From contig OU015570.1 in the NCBI GenBank assembly GCA_907165135.1, forward strand, positions 372,001 through 436,000: a stretch of 64,000 nucleotides of DNA, written 5' to 3'. The position numbers were made by a program, and so were the translations under genes. A model generated the notes under the pieces. That model did not search any database, had not been told where the DNA came from, and worked only from the letters and a program-made list of their open reading frames with translations. The DNA comes from Oikopleura dioica. Lineage: Eukaryota > Chordata > Appendicularia > Copelata > Oikopleuridae. Positions 20,191-31,087 of this stretch are shown here, in pieces (within the stretch, counting starts at the first letter, position 1; every line of letters starts with the position of its first letter).

Positions 20191-20757
20191 TTATCCGAGA
20201 TTCTGTTGACCTTCTCTGCTTGTGATGAATTCGTTGTCGGGGTCGAACGGATCGAATTCATCTCTGTAGGCAGCATCGTCGTCAACTCCATCGACGTCCA
20301 AATCAGCATCGACGCGGTAGCCAGCCATGAAACCTGAATTTATGATTTAGAATTTATAGTCGAAATTAATAACAAGGCTTCAATCAAAAAGACTTACCAG
20401 CAAATCCAACTGCTAAAATAACGAGAGCTGCAATGAAGCCAATAACAATTATGCAGCAAATTATTTGCTTGAGATTGTCTTTTTTGGCTTTTTATTTGAT
20501 TAAAATCGTAAAATCATTAATTTATTAATTATGTGTAAAAATAAATCGAATTTAATAAAAGCCATTCCAAGACATCGTAATTGGAAGCATTTTTTTTTCT
20601 CTTTCTCTCTCTTTTCCTTCGAGAAAAGGGTTATTCGACCCTTCCTCAAGACTCATGATAGCAAAATTCGAATTCAGTAGCTTTTAAATCGCGTTTTGAA
20701 AGACTGAATCGAAGAAAAACCTATAAAAGGGGACCTGGAATCATCTTTACCTTTCAT
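20191..20757 (-). CDS. gene X 3' exons, copy 1: small single-pass membrane protein
   Basis: Three exons join in one frame. An exon ending at 20751 carries ATG AAA G before GTAAAG. Exon 20398-20487 follows an AAAAAG acceptor and ends before GTAAGT. Exon 20191-20333 follows TTCAG and ends at TAA. The product reads MKAKKDNLKQ, then a ~22-residue hydrophobic helix (IICCIIVIGFIAALVILAVG), then FMAGYRVD and a very acidic tail with DVDGVDDDAAYRDEFDPFDP ending EGQQNLG. Lys-rich before and Asp-rich after the helix. The intron between the last two exons is 64 nt. AATAAA lies downstream (~20030). The upstream frame is open without an ATG, so this may be the C-terminal part of a larger protein whose ectodomain exons lie at 30.2-31.3 kb. 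No family recognised. Confidence 0.6.
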
Positions 20758-21631
20758 CCCTTTTCCGCGAATCAGGAGCTTCCGTAAGAACAACCCACTT
20801 TTTAGAATTCAAATAAAATGTATTATCATTATTAACAAATGAATTGAAATACAGTGTTGATAAGGATTTGATAGCAATGATAAGTGTTTCCAGCGGTGAA
20901 TTTGGCAAGCGGGCGAACAGCGCCGCCACGCGGCTGCGCGCTGTTACGTAATCGCCGCGCCGCCGCAATTTGTTTTTCTCTCTCGACAGTTTTTTGCATT
21001 TTTCTCGGATTTTTCTTCTTACGCGGTTAAATTTTTTTGCAGAAATGGATTTTTCACATGAAAAGTCCAGAATCCTTCGTCGTTTTTAATTTTGAATTTT
21101 AGGGGCTTGACGGCCTTTCGGGCCGCTTCAGCCCCGTTCCATGATCTTTTTAATTTAAGGGGCCTGACGGCCCTTTGGGCCGCTTCAGCCCCGTTCCTTG
21201 AATTATTTATTTTTTGGCTTGACGGCTCTTCGGGCCGTTTCCGCCCCGCTCCTTAATTTTTGAATTGAAGGGGCTTGACGGCCCGTCGGGCCGTTACAGC
21301 CCCGTTTCTTGATTTTTAAATTTAAGGGGCTTAACGGCCCTACGGGCCGCTTCAGTCCCGAACCTTGATTCTTTTAATTTTAGGGCTTTACGGCCCTTCG
21401 GGCCGCTTCAGCCCCGTTCCTTGATCCTTTTTATTTTAGGGGCCTGACGGCCCTTCTGGCCGCTTCAGCCCCGTTCCTTGATCACTTTTATTTAAGGAGC
21501 CTGACGGCTCTTCGGGCCGCTTCAGCCCCGTTCCTTGATTTATGAATTTCAGGGGCTTGACGGCTCTTCGGGCCGTTTCCGCCCCGTTTCTTGATTTTTG
21601 AATTTAAGGGGCTTGACGGCCCTACGGGCGG

Positions 21632-22107
21632 GAAAACCTGAAATTGTCAACAAGGCCATCAAGGCCATCACGGCCATCAGGGCCATCGAGGCCATCAAGA
21701 CATTTTTGAAGTCAACAAAAGTCCCCATAACCTGAATTTGTTAACGAGGCCATCAAGGCCATCAATTCTAGAAAGTTGCTTCTGGGGTTTCCTATAAGAC
21801 AGGCGCGGAGCGCACACCCGCTTTATCTGCTTTCTGATCGTCGATTTTTGCTTCAGAAGTACTAAAATTGATCGGCTTCCTAAGCAGTGTCTTTTTCAGC
21901 AGCGGAAGCAATTTTTCATTCAAATTTTGAGTTAATAATTCAGCTACGGAGTTTAATCTGAAAACAAGAACGTTTCTAGAACCATGCTTATAAAAACAAT
22001 AACAACCAAATCTACAAAACTTCTGAAAACCTGAAATTGGGAATTGATGGCCTTGATGGCCATGCTGGCCGTGATGGCCTTGATGGCCTTGTTGACAATT
22101 TCAGGTT
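21632..22107. mobile_element. GGCCATCAA-array TIR element, tandem copy 2
   Basis: Same structure and position in the unit as 18252-18726, with the AACCTGAAATTGTCAACAAG left end and its mirror. It differs from copy 1 by isolated changes near the ends (GTTCGTCCC versus GTTCGCCCC just outside). Confidence 0.85.
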
Positions 22108-22368
22108 CGTCCCTACGGGCCGCTTCAGCCCCGTACCTCGATTCTTTTTATTTTAGGGGCTTGACGGCGTTCGGTCCGCTTCAGCCCCGTTCCTTGATCC
22201 TTTTTATTTTAGGGGCCTGACGGCCCTTCGGGCCGCTTCAGCCCCGTTCCTTGAATTATTAATTTTTTGGCTTGACGGCTCTTCGGGCCGCTTCAGCCCC
22301 GTTCCTTTATTTTTGAATTTAAGGGGCTTGATGGCCCTTCGGGGCGCTTCGGCCTCGTTCCCGGATTT

Positions 22369-23190
22369 TTTAAAATAAACCGCTTGTCCGACGTTTGCGA
22401 GCTCTGGGCCTGTTTCTTCTTTACGCGACGGATGTGCTCTACAATATTGACTGCGGATTGCAGCGGCTTCTCACGCAGAAAAAAATGATCGCCCAGAAGT
22501 GACTCGGATCTTGAAAATCTCACTTCTCTGTCGAATGAGGCCCTTCTTTCCAGCTGACCAGGCCTGATGCTAAGATCTGATGAGGAGTGTTTTAATGAAT
22601 CGTGCATTGAAAGAAGTCAAAGAAGTCAAAGAGCGAGTATGCGCTTCGCGCCTGATTTTAGGAAATTCAAGGAGTGGTTAAAAACATCTGGTTTGCTTCT
22701 AGAATGTTGCCGTTGTTGCCCAACTCAGGTTATTCGAAAATATAGATTATTTTTATTCGGCCCTGTTGCCGTTGTTGCCGTTGTTGCCGTGGTTGCCTAA
22801 CTCAGGTTGTTCGGGATAAACTGTCGCTCCACTGTCGTGGTTCTTGGTTCGAGTTGATACAGAGTAATAAATAAAGTGTTTTTTTCAAAAAAGGAGTATA
22901 AAATGAAGCCTCGTCGTGTTGTGTGCGCGCTCTATTCGACTGTGAATCTTCTGTTGATGAAGGACGAGGGTTACGAATGTTCTGGTTAAAAATAGGATTA
23001 AACGGAGGCTGCTGCGCGTCGTTATGCTTTGGTGGTGGAACTGAACCGCCGGAAAGTTGATGGAATTTTGATTTTTCTTGAATCTGTAGCAAGGATCTTC
23101 AGGGCCACGACCAACAAAGCTATGCTTCACACCAAGCTTGATCTTTTTCGATTCCGTGTTTGGCTCAAAAGCGTCATTTCCGACAATCAT
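22369..23190 (-). CDS. gene Y, copy 2
   Basis: Same exons as copy 1. Here the run after GACGC has four T, so MIVGNDAFEPNTESKK reads through from the ATG at 23190. The next run (five T in GATTTTTC here, six in the other copies) shifts the frame after CYRFKK. Copies 1 and 2 thus each break at a different homopolymer, and combining them gives one continuous frame. Exon B is 22371-22607. Its neighbour upstream is gene X copy 2, 380 bases away. Confidence 0.45.
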
Positions 23191-23569
23191 CTGAGATAGG
23201 CGAGTTTATTCTCATTACTCTGCTCCATTTCAGGAATTTTCGTCAGAAAAACATAGATCGCTCCGGAATTACTAAGTGCATCAATGAGCGCGCCATTTTT
23301 CGACCATTAGATGGCCCTTAATCCGCCGGAAAATTCATTCTAGACGTTTATCTTTGCATTAAAAGTGGCATAGTCGGTTTTTCTTTATCATACTTCTTTA
23401 TTTAATTCAATAGATCTTTTGTACAGTCAATGACTTATAATACTAAGATAATAATCGCCAAGAGTTTGTAATTTTTCAATGTATCTTCTTGGGAAATTGC
23501 AGCTTAATTCAAAGAGGCCGTGTTTTACATGTAAAAGTGCACAAGTAGCAAGTAAGCGCCAGCCGAATT

Positions 23570-24136
23570 TTATCCGAGATTCTGTTGACCTTCTCTGCTT
23601 GTGATGAATTCGTTGTCGGGGTCGAACGGATCGAATTCATCTCTGTAGGCAGCATCGTCGTCAACTCCATCGACGTCCAAATCAGCATCGACGCGGTAGC
23701 CAGCCATGAAACCTGAATTTATGATTTAGAATTTATAGTCGAAATTAATAACAAGGCTTCAATCAAAAAGACTTACCAGCAAATCCAACTGCTAAAATAA
23801 CGAGAGCTGCAATGAAGCCAATAACAATTATGCAGCAAATTATTTGCTTGAGATTGTCTTTTTTGGCTTTTTATTTGATTAAAATCGTAAAATCATTAAT
23901 TTATTAATTATGTGTAAAAATAAATCGAATTTAATAAAAGCCATTCCAAGACATCGTAATTGGAAGCATTTTTTTTTCTCTTTCTCTCTCTTTTCCTTCG
24001 AGAAAAGGGTTATTCGACCCTTCCTCAAGACTCATGATAGCAAAATTCGAATTCAGTAGCTTTTAAATCGCGTTTTGAAAGACTGAATCGAAGAAAAACC
24101 TATAAAAGGGGACCTGGAATCATCTTTACCTTTCAT
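23570..24136 (-). CDS. gene X 3' exons, copy 2
   Basis: Exons 23570-23712, 23777-23866 and one ending at 24130, identical in splice sites and protein to copy 1: a Lys-rich start, one hydrophobic helix and an Asp-rich tail. Only a few base differences were noticed between copies, all outside the coding parts. The unit ends ~330 bases beyond, at GAATCCTTCGTC, so this copy lacks the upstream ectodomain exons. It is either a promoterless fragment or a separate small gene. Confidence 0.6.
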
Positions 24137-25012
24137 CCCTTTTCCGCGAATCAGGAGCTTCCGTAAGAACAACCCACTTTTTAGAATTCAAATAAAATGT
24201 ATTATCATTATTAACAAATGAATTGAAATACAGTGTTGATAAGGATTTGATAGCAATGATAAGTGTTTCCAGCGGTGAATTTGGCAAGCGGGCGAACAGC
24301 GCCGCCACGCGGCTGCGCGCTGTTACGTAATCGCCGCGCCGCCGCAATTTGTTTTTCTCTCTCGACAGTTTTTTGCATTTTTCTCGGATTTTTCTTCTTA
24401 CGCGGTTAAATTTTTTGCAGAAATGGATTTTTCACATGAAAAGTCCAGAATCCTTCGTCGTTTTTAATTTTGAATTTTAGGGGCTTGACGGCCTTTCGGG
24501 CCGCTTCAGCCCCGTTCCATGATCTTTTAATTTAAGGGGCCTGACGGCCCTTTGGGCCGCTTCAGCCCCGTTCCTTGAATTATTTATTTTTTTGGCTTGA
24601 CGGCTCTTCGGGCCGTTTCCGCCCCGCTCCTTAATTTTTGAATTGAAGGGGCTTGACGGCCCGTCGGGCCGTTACAGCCCCGTTTCTTGATTTTTAAATT
24701 TAAGGGGCTTAACGGCCCTACGGGCCGCTTCAGTCCCGAACCTTGATTCTTTTAATTTTAGGGGCTTTACGGCCCTTCGGGCCGCTTCAGCCCCGTTCCT
24801 TGATCCTTTTTATTTTAGGGGCCTGACGGCCCTTCTGGCCGCTTCAGCCCCGTTCCTTGATCACTTTTATTTAAGGAGCCTGACGGCTCTTCGGGCCGCT
24901 TCAGCCCCGTTCCTTGATTTATGAATTTCAGGGGCTTGACGGCTCTTCGGGCCGTTTCCGCCCCGTTTCTTGATTTTTGAATTTAAGGGGCTTGACGGCC
25001 CTACGGGCGGGA

Positions 25013-25487
25013 AAACCTGAAATTGTCAACAAGGCCATCAAGGCCATCACGGCCATCAGGGCCATCGAGGCCATCAAGACATTTTTTGAAGTCAACAAAA
25101 GTCCCCATAACCTGAATTTGTTAACGAGGCCATCAAGGCCATCAATTCTAGAAAGTTGCTTCTGGGGTTTCCTATAAGACAGGCGCGGAGCGCACACCCG
25201 CTTTATCTGCTTTCTGATCGTCGATTTTTGCTTCAGAAGTACTAAAATTGATCGGCTTCCTAAGCAGTGTCTTTTTCAGCAGCGGAAGCAATTTTTCATT
25301 CAAATTTTGAGTTAATAATTCAGCTACGGAGTTTAATCTGAAAACAAGAACGTTTCTAGAACCATGCTTATAAAAACAATAACAACCAAATCTACAAAAC
25401 TTCTGAAAACCTGAAATTGGGAATTGATGGCCTTGATGGCCATGCTGGCCGTGATGGCCTTGATGGCCTTGTTGACAATTTCAGGTT
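25013..25487. mobile_element. GGCCATCAA-array TIR element, tandem copy 3
   Basis: Third copy, same ends and same internal GGCGCGGAGCGCACACCCGC core. One extra T in ACATTTTTTGAAG relative to copies 1 and 2. Confidence 0.85.
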
Positions 25488-25744
25488 CGTCCCTACGGGC
25501 CGCTTCAGCCCCGTACCTCGATTCTTTTTATTTTAGGGGCTTGACGGCGTTCGGTCCGCTTCAGCCCCGTTCCTTGATCCTTTTTATTTTAGGGCCTGAC
25601 GGCCCTTCGGGCCGCTTCAGCCCCGTTCCTTGAATTATTAATTTTTTGGCTTGACGGCTCTTCGGGCCGCTTCAGCCCCGTTCCTTTATTTTTGAATTTA
25701 AGGGGCTTGATGGCCCTTCGGGGCGCTTCGGCCTCGTTCCCGGA

Positions 25745-26412
25745 TTTTTAAAATAAACCGCTTGTCCGACGTTTGCGAGCTCTGGGCCTGTTTCTTCTTT
25801 ACGCGACGGATGTGCTCTACAATATTGACTGCGGATTGCAGCGGCTTCTCACGCAGAAAAAATGATCGCCCAGAAGTGACTCGGATCTTGAAAATCTCAC
25901 TTCTCTGTCGAATGAGGCCCTTCTTTCCAGCTGACCAGGCCTGATGCTAAGATCTGATGAGGAGTGTTTTAATGAATCGTGCATTGAAAGAAGTCAAAGA
26001 AGTCAAAGAGCGAGTATGCGCTTCGCGCCTGATTTTAGGAAATTCAAGGAGTGGTTAAAAACATCTGGTTTGCTTCTAGAATGTTGCCGTTGTTGCCCAA
26101 CTCAGGTTATTCGAAAATATAGATTATTTTTATTCGGCCCTGTTGCCGTTGTTGCCGTTGTTGCCGTGGTTGCCTAACTCAGGTTGTTCGGGATAAACTG
26201 TCGCTCCACTGTCGTGGTTCTTGGTTCGAGTTGATACAGAGTAATAAATAAAGTGTTTTTTTCAAAAAAGGAGTATAAAATGAAGCCTCGTCGTGTTGTG
26301 TGCGCGCTCTATTCGACTGTGAATCTTCTGTTGATGAAGGACGAGGGTTACGAATGTTCTGGTTAAAAATAGGATTAAACGGAGGCTGCTGCGCGTCGTT
26401 ATGCTTTGGTGG
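25745..26412 (-). pseudogene. gene Y, copy 3: downstream part, cut by a transposon
   Basis: Exon B (~25750-25984) and the 3' part of exon A (26192-26412) match copies 1 and 2. Exon A is interrupted at 26412 in the proline-rich GGSVPPPK region by the 2.46-kb composite element, and the 5' part resumes at 28869. This copy cannot encode the intact protein unless the whole insertion is spliced out. Confidence 0.7.
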
Positions 26413-26435
26413 GGTGACCCTCCGAATCCCGATGG

Positions 26436-27956
26436 CACTCGATGTACCGCATCTGCGGATGTACCGCATCGACGGATGTACCGCATCGGCGGATGTACCG
26501 CGCTTGCGGTAGGTCAGCCGATGCTGTACATCGGCCAATGCGGTACATCGATCGCTTTTGCAAAAATGCGGTACGTCGATCGTTTTTTGCCGAAATATTT
26601 CTAGAACGGGTTTTTGGCTAGTGAGGATGCGGTACGTCGATTGTTTTCACTCATAATGCGGTACATCGATCGTTTTTGTGAAAATGCGGTACATCGGTCG
26701 CTTTTCGCCTTCAAAAAGTGATAAAAGCTTTCGACTCTTGGTTATGAATTCCTCGTCGACCCCTGTCAGCCGAAGATTACGGCCCAAAATTTTAAAGCTG
26801 TAAAGAAACTTTTGAAGACTGAAACAAAATGATCATCTAAGGTCATTTCTTGTTCAGAAATATTTCTATTATAAGTCATTTACTATTATAAGTATATTCA
26901 ATTTATCCTTCTTGAGGATCTCTCCAAGATAAATTCTATCTGCTGACTAATTGACGAATCTTGAGGAAAGCTCGACAAAAATGTAAAACGACGTTCAGGA
27001 AACCGAGTATATGAGCAATAATTATATTAACAATGTTTTTTTAGGTTGACCCTGACTTTGTCCCAACCGTATTCAAAATCCTTATGTGGTAGCTGGGCTG
27101 CCGTAGCATCTATACATTTTCTGAAAGACTAGATTCTTTTGCGTTGCCTCGACTGGGTATTGTGACCTTGACGAAGTCATATGACCGGGTGTAGGGCGGC
27201 CACGTTCGCAATTTGCGAACGCCGTTCGTAATTTTGCGAACGCCGTTCGCAATATTATTACTATTGATTATAAGGGGTTAGCTGATGCTCTGAGACAAAT
27301 TAAGGGGGTCGAAAAACCCGAGGGTCAACCAAAAAAAGAGTTTTATTAGTAGATTCTGTCTTATATTTTATAAGATAGCGCCTTGGCACATAAGTACAGA
27401 CTGTACTGTACAGTGGGTTGCGCAGGTAGAGCACCCTTTGTGATTGCGGCATTGGTGCACCCTTCGCCCGCACGCTTTACGCTTTATTTTTATCGCTACT
27501 ACCAAAGCTATTTCTGAAGAAGAAATGTCCGATGATGATCATTTTTGTAGTCGAATATTTCACTTTTCAAAAGTTTCTTTACAGCTTTAAAATTTTGGGC
27601 CGTAATCTTCGGCTGACAGGGGGTCGACCAGGAATTCATAACCAAGAGTCGAAAGCTTTTATCACTTTTTGAACGCGAAAAGCGACCGATGTACCGCATT
27701 TTCACAAAAAAACGATCGATGTACCGCATTATGAGTGAAAACGATCGACGTACCGCATCCTCACTAGCCAAAAAGCCCGTTCTAGAAATATTTCGGCAAA
27801 AAACGATCGACGTACCGCATTTTTGCAAAAAAGCGATCGATGTACCGCATTGGCCGATGTACCGCATCGGCCGACCTACCGCAAGCGCGGTACATCCGCC
27901 GATGCGGTACATCCGTCGATGCGGTACATCCGCAGATGCGGTACATCGATTGTCAC
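26436..27956. repeat. long inverted repeat with GATGTACCGCATC tandem array
   Basis: Four near-tandem ATGTACCGCAT(C/G) units open the left arm, and further GCGGTACATCGATCG motifs are spaced through it. The right arm is the reverse complement, down to ...GCTTTCGACTCTTGGTTATG. The ~735-bp centre holds a palindromic GTTCGCAATTTTGCGAACGCC tandem (27207-27262), TTATAAGGGGTTAG and no ORF of note. The arms extend ~390 bp, so transcripts could fold into long double-stranded RNA. Confidence 0.88.
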
Positions 27957-28148
27957 CCCGAATCCCTGGGCACCCTCCGAATCCCTGGGTTTTTGGCGAA
28001 AGTCCAGGGATTCGGAGGGTGATGTTCTAGAAAACCGCTACAAATGATCAAAAAACATCTTTTATTTATCATTTTTCAAAATATATCAAAAATTACGCAT
28101 TTTATAAGATAGCTTGTATGTCATATTTGATTAAACACTAACCCTTAA

Positions 28149-28533
28149 GGGGGTAGGTATCAAGAATCGGATTTTCTGTCAGTGTTTTTTCAAATTTTTA
28201 ACATAGTGACCCCCTTATTTTTTCTGCCGAAAATTTACCTTAGGCAATTATCTATTTCCTATGGAAGTCAAAAATTCAGATTTCTTGAGCTTTCGAGGTG
28301 CTACAATGCAAATCGGGCACCTCCGATTGTAACCAAAATGACCATTCTAGGAAAGTTAGCGATCTTTGACGAAAAAATTCTGTTAAAAAATATTTTGAAA
28401 TTCGAATTTTCAACTTCCATAGGAAATAGAGAAACGTCTAAAAAAATTGTTTCCAAAGAAAAATAAGGGTGTGACAATTTTAACTTTTGGCGGAAAGTCT
28501 GACAGAAAATGACGATTCTTGATATCTACCTCC
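28149..28533. mobile_element. TTAA-flanked foldback MITE, family GGGGGTAGGTATCAAG
   Basis: TTAA at 28145-28148 and 28534-28537. TIRs GGGGGTAGGTATCAAGAATC and GGAGGTAGATATCAAGAATC (right end inverted). Arms ~140 bp include TCTGTCAG and CTATTTCCTATGGAAG. It is nested inside the composite element and therefore younger than it, or was carried along with it. Confidence 0.88.
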
Positions 28534-28537
28534 TTAA

Positions 28538-28800
28538 AAGAAGAAAATTGAATGAAAGCAAAAAGTATTTTTCCAACCCACATTTTTTTCAAAATAATTA
28601 TCAGACGATATAATGAAGATTTTAAGGCTTAAAAATCATTTCAATTTCATCAATAGTATATGCTCACAATTTGTGAGTCACCAATATTACATTTAGAACG
28701 TTTAATAAGTATGCTAAAGTTGTTTTGCTTTCAACCCTAACAAATTTTTAGAGAAAACTAATCAATGAATCTGATTTAAAACAGCTAAAAGCTTTTTCTA
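28538..28800. other. non-coding interior of the composite element
   Basis: AT-rich. No ORF or repeat recognised apart from the GAATCCCTGGG foldback that starts at ~28813. Confidence 0.4.
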
Positions 28801-28868
28801 GAACATTTTGGATTTGACCCTCCGAATCCCTGGGTTTTTGATTTTGCCCAGGGATTGGGAGGGTACCC

Positions 28869-29035
28869 GCTTTGGTGGTGGAACTGAACCGCCGGAAAGT
28901 TGATGGAATTTTGATTTTTTCTTGAATCTGTAGCAAGGATCTTCAGGGCCACGACCAACAAAGCTATGCTTCACACCAAGCTTGATCTTTTTCGATTCCG
29001 TGTTTGGCTCAAAAAGCGTCATTTCCGACAATCAT
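28869..29035 (-). pseudogene. gene Y, copy 3: 5' part of exon A
   Basis: Matches copy 1 exon A from its start (ATG at ~29035 after CTCAG) through CYRFKKKSKFHQLSGG, and stops at the transposon junction. It has five T after GACGC as in copy 1, giving a shift after MIVGNDAF. Confidence 0.65.
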
Positions 29036-29414
29036 CTGAGATAGGCGAGTTTATTCTCATTACTCTGCTCCATTTCAGGAATTTTCGTCAGAAAAACATA
29101 GATCGCTCCGGAATTACTAAGTGCATCAATGAGCGCGCCATTTTTCGACCATTAGATGGCCCTTAATCCGCCGGAAAATTCATTCTAGACGTTTATCTTT
29201 GCATTAAAAGTGGCATAGCCGGTTTTTCTTTATCATACTTCTTTATTTAATTCAATAGATCTTTTGTACAGTCAATGACTTATAATACTAAGATAATAAT
29301 CGCCAAGAGTTTGTAATTTTTCAATGTATCTTCTTGGGAAATTGCAGCTTAATTCAAAGAGGCCGTGTTTTACATGTAAAAGTGCACAAGTAGCAAGTAA
29401 GCGCCAGCCGAATT

Positions 29415-29981
29415 TTATCCGAGATTCTGTTGACCTTCTCTGCTTGTGATGAATTCGTTGTCGGGGTCGAACGGATCGAATTCATCTCTGTAGGCAGCAT
29501 CGTCGTCAACTCCATCGACGTCCAAATCAGCATCGACGCGGTAGCCAGCCATGAAACCTGAATTTATGATTTAGAATTTATAGTCGAAATTAATAACAAG
29601 GCTTCAATCAAAAAGACTTACCAGCAAATCCAACTGCTAAAATAACGAGAGCTGCAATGAAGCCAATAACAATTATGCAGCAAATTATTTGCTTGAGATT
29701 GTCTTTTTTGGCTTTTTATTTGATTAAAATCGTAAAATCATTAATTTATTAATTATGTGTAAAAATAAATCGAATTTAATAAAAGCCATTCCAAGACATC
29801 GTAATTGGAAGCATTTTTTTTTCTCTTTCTCTCTCTTTTCCTTCGAGAAAAGGGTTATTCGACCCTTCCTCAAGACTCATGATAGCAAAATTCGAATTCA
29901 GTAGCTTTTAAATCGCGTTTTGAAAGACTGAATCGAAGAAAAACCTATAAAAGGGGACCTGGAATCATCTTTACCTTTCAT
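29415..29981 (-). CDS. gene X 3' exons, copy 3 (native context)
   Basis: Exons 29415-29557 and 29622-29711, plus one ending at 29975 with ATG at 29981. Sequence as in copies 1 and 2: a short basic segment, one transmembrane helix and an acidic tail ending EGQQNLG. This copy is followed upstream by unique DNA with further exons (30247-30597 and probably ~31110-31321), so it is likely the original locus. If joined to them, the product would be a type I-like membrane protein with a charged ectodomain and a ~47-residue acidic cytoplasmic tail. The join is inferred, not demonstrated. Confidence 0.6.
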
Positions 29982-30246
29982 CCCTTTTCCGCGAATCAGG
30001 AGCTTCCGTAAGAACAACCCACTTTTTAGAATTCAAATAAAATGTATTATCATTATTAACAAATGAATTGAAATACAGTGTTGATAAGGATTTGATAGCA
30101 ATGATAAGTGTTTCCAGCGGTGAATTTGGCAAGCGGGCGAACAGCGCCGCCACGCGGCTGCGCGCTGTTACGTAATCGCCGCGCCGCCGCAATTTGTTTT
30201 TCTCTCTCGACAGTTTTTTGCATTTTTCTCGGATTTTTCTTCTTAC

Positions 30247-30597
30247 GCGGTTAAATTTTTTTGCAGAAATGGATTTTTCACATGAAAAGTCCAGAATCCT
30301 TCGTCTAGGATGTCCGCGTGGTCCAGCATTTCCCACTCGTTGAACCAGTCTTCTGAGCGCAGCTTGTTTCGACGCTTGAAGTCCTCTAAGACTGAGGTTG
30401 GAAAGAGGCGATTAGCTTCGTCTGGGTCCGCAGGTGTTAGGAAACTGAAGTCGTTACCCGAATAATCTTCCGGTGGAAGTCTTTTGGCTACGATTCTCAG
30501 GGCATTACCCCTCTTACCTTCTGGTCTTGCATTGGCGTCGAAATCTGCTATAGATTTGAAGCCAAAGTGATTCCTTGCCCTGTAATGGTTTTGCAAC
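30247..30597 (-). CDS. gene X upstream exon (unrecognised, charged)
   Basis: Acceptor TTTGCATAG then exon start at 30597; donor GTAAGA at 30246. The frame reads LQNHYRARNHFGFKSIADFD, RLPPEDYSGNDFSFLTPADP and WFNEWEMLDHADILDEGFW and has a strong coding look. An apparent N-terminal hydrophobic stretch in the long open frame (MLSCLYISLVFTYL) lies before the acceptor and is probably intron. The last ~55 bases of this exon are present in tandem copies 1 and 2 too (GAATCC...); the rest is single-copy. I do not recognise the domain. Confidence 0.55.
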
Positions 30598-30644
30598 CTA
30601 TGCAAATAAGTGAACACAAGAGAAATATACAGACAACTGAGCAA

Positions 30645-31087
30645 AGTTGGCTGTGTATAAAAAGAGTAAGGTTTTTGAGCTTTTTATTTGATCTATTCTC
30701 TGAGCGAGCAAAAGTGAGAATGACTGTGAGAGAGATGGTGAGCCGTTTTTATAGTTTTTCAAATTTTCGGGTTCCCAGTAGATTAATCGGCTATTATTCG
30801 ATCGTATCATTTTCATTGGATTAATTGAACATGAACGTAATAATTTGTCACCAACGGATTTTGTCACTTGGAAAAGGAATAATTCCATTTTAGCGGATTA
30901 ATCGGATTTCGAGCATCAGAACGTGAGAATAATTTGAAGAGAGGTGTTTTAAAACGGATTATTTGGTTTTTCAGGAAGGGCGCGCGTTTAAGAGTCGATT
31001 ATTTTGCCAGCGCTAGTGCGCCATCATTTTCACTTACGCGCCGTGCTCGCGTGGCAAGCTTTGCTTTGCCCCGCGGCGTGATCGTAA
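30645..31087. other. probable intron of gene X
   Basis: No coding frame. The stretch between the exon at 30247-30597 and the open frame at 31088-31321 contains several GATTA(A)TCGG motifs (e.g. ~30780, ~30896) and a GC-rich patch (31010-31080, GCCAGCGCTAGTGCGCC ... CCCCGCGGCGTG). Confidence 0.4.

Larger units (their letters stand above)
26413..28868. mobile_element. 2.46-kb composite TIR element in gene Y copy 3
   Basis: Flanked by a perfect GCTTTGGTGG duplication (26403-26412 and 28869-28878); copies 1 and 2 show the empty site. Ends are GGTGACCCTCCGAATCCC and GGGTACCCTCCCAATCCC (inverted). If one base of the duplication belongs to the TIR, the TSD is 9 bp. Inside are a ~390-bp palindromic arm pair (26436-26825 and 27560-27956), built from GATGTACCGCATC arrays, and a TTAA-flanked element (28149-28533). 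GAATCCCTGGG-type ends recur internally at 27958-28020 and 28815-28860. No transposase seen. Confidence 0.9.
17735..30305. repeat. three tandem copies of a 3.38-kb unit
   Basis: Matching landmarks are spaced 3381 and 3377 bases apart (19186, 22567, 25944) and 3379 bases apart (20747, 24126). Copy 1 runs ~17735-21090, copy 2 ~21091-24466 and copy 3 ~24467-30305. Copy 3 is longer because of an insertion at 26413-28868. Each unit contains the minisatellite, an AACCTGAAATTG element, gene Y exons and gene X 3' exons. Copies 1 and 2 end at ...AGAATCCTTCGTC joined directly to minisatellite; copy 3 continues into unique gene X sequence, so copy 3 carries the ancestral junction. Confidence 0.95.

Noticed and set aside
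30598-30644. Signal-peptide-like start MLSCLYISLVFTYL on the minus strand
   Set aside because: It lies upstream of a good acceptor (TTTGCATAG) and is better explained as intron; kept only as an alternative start.
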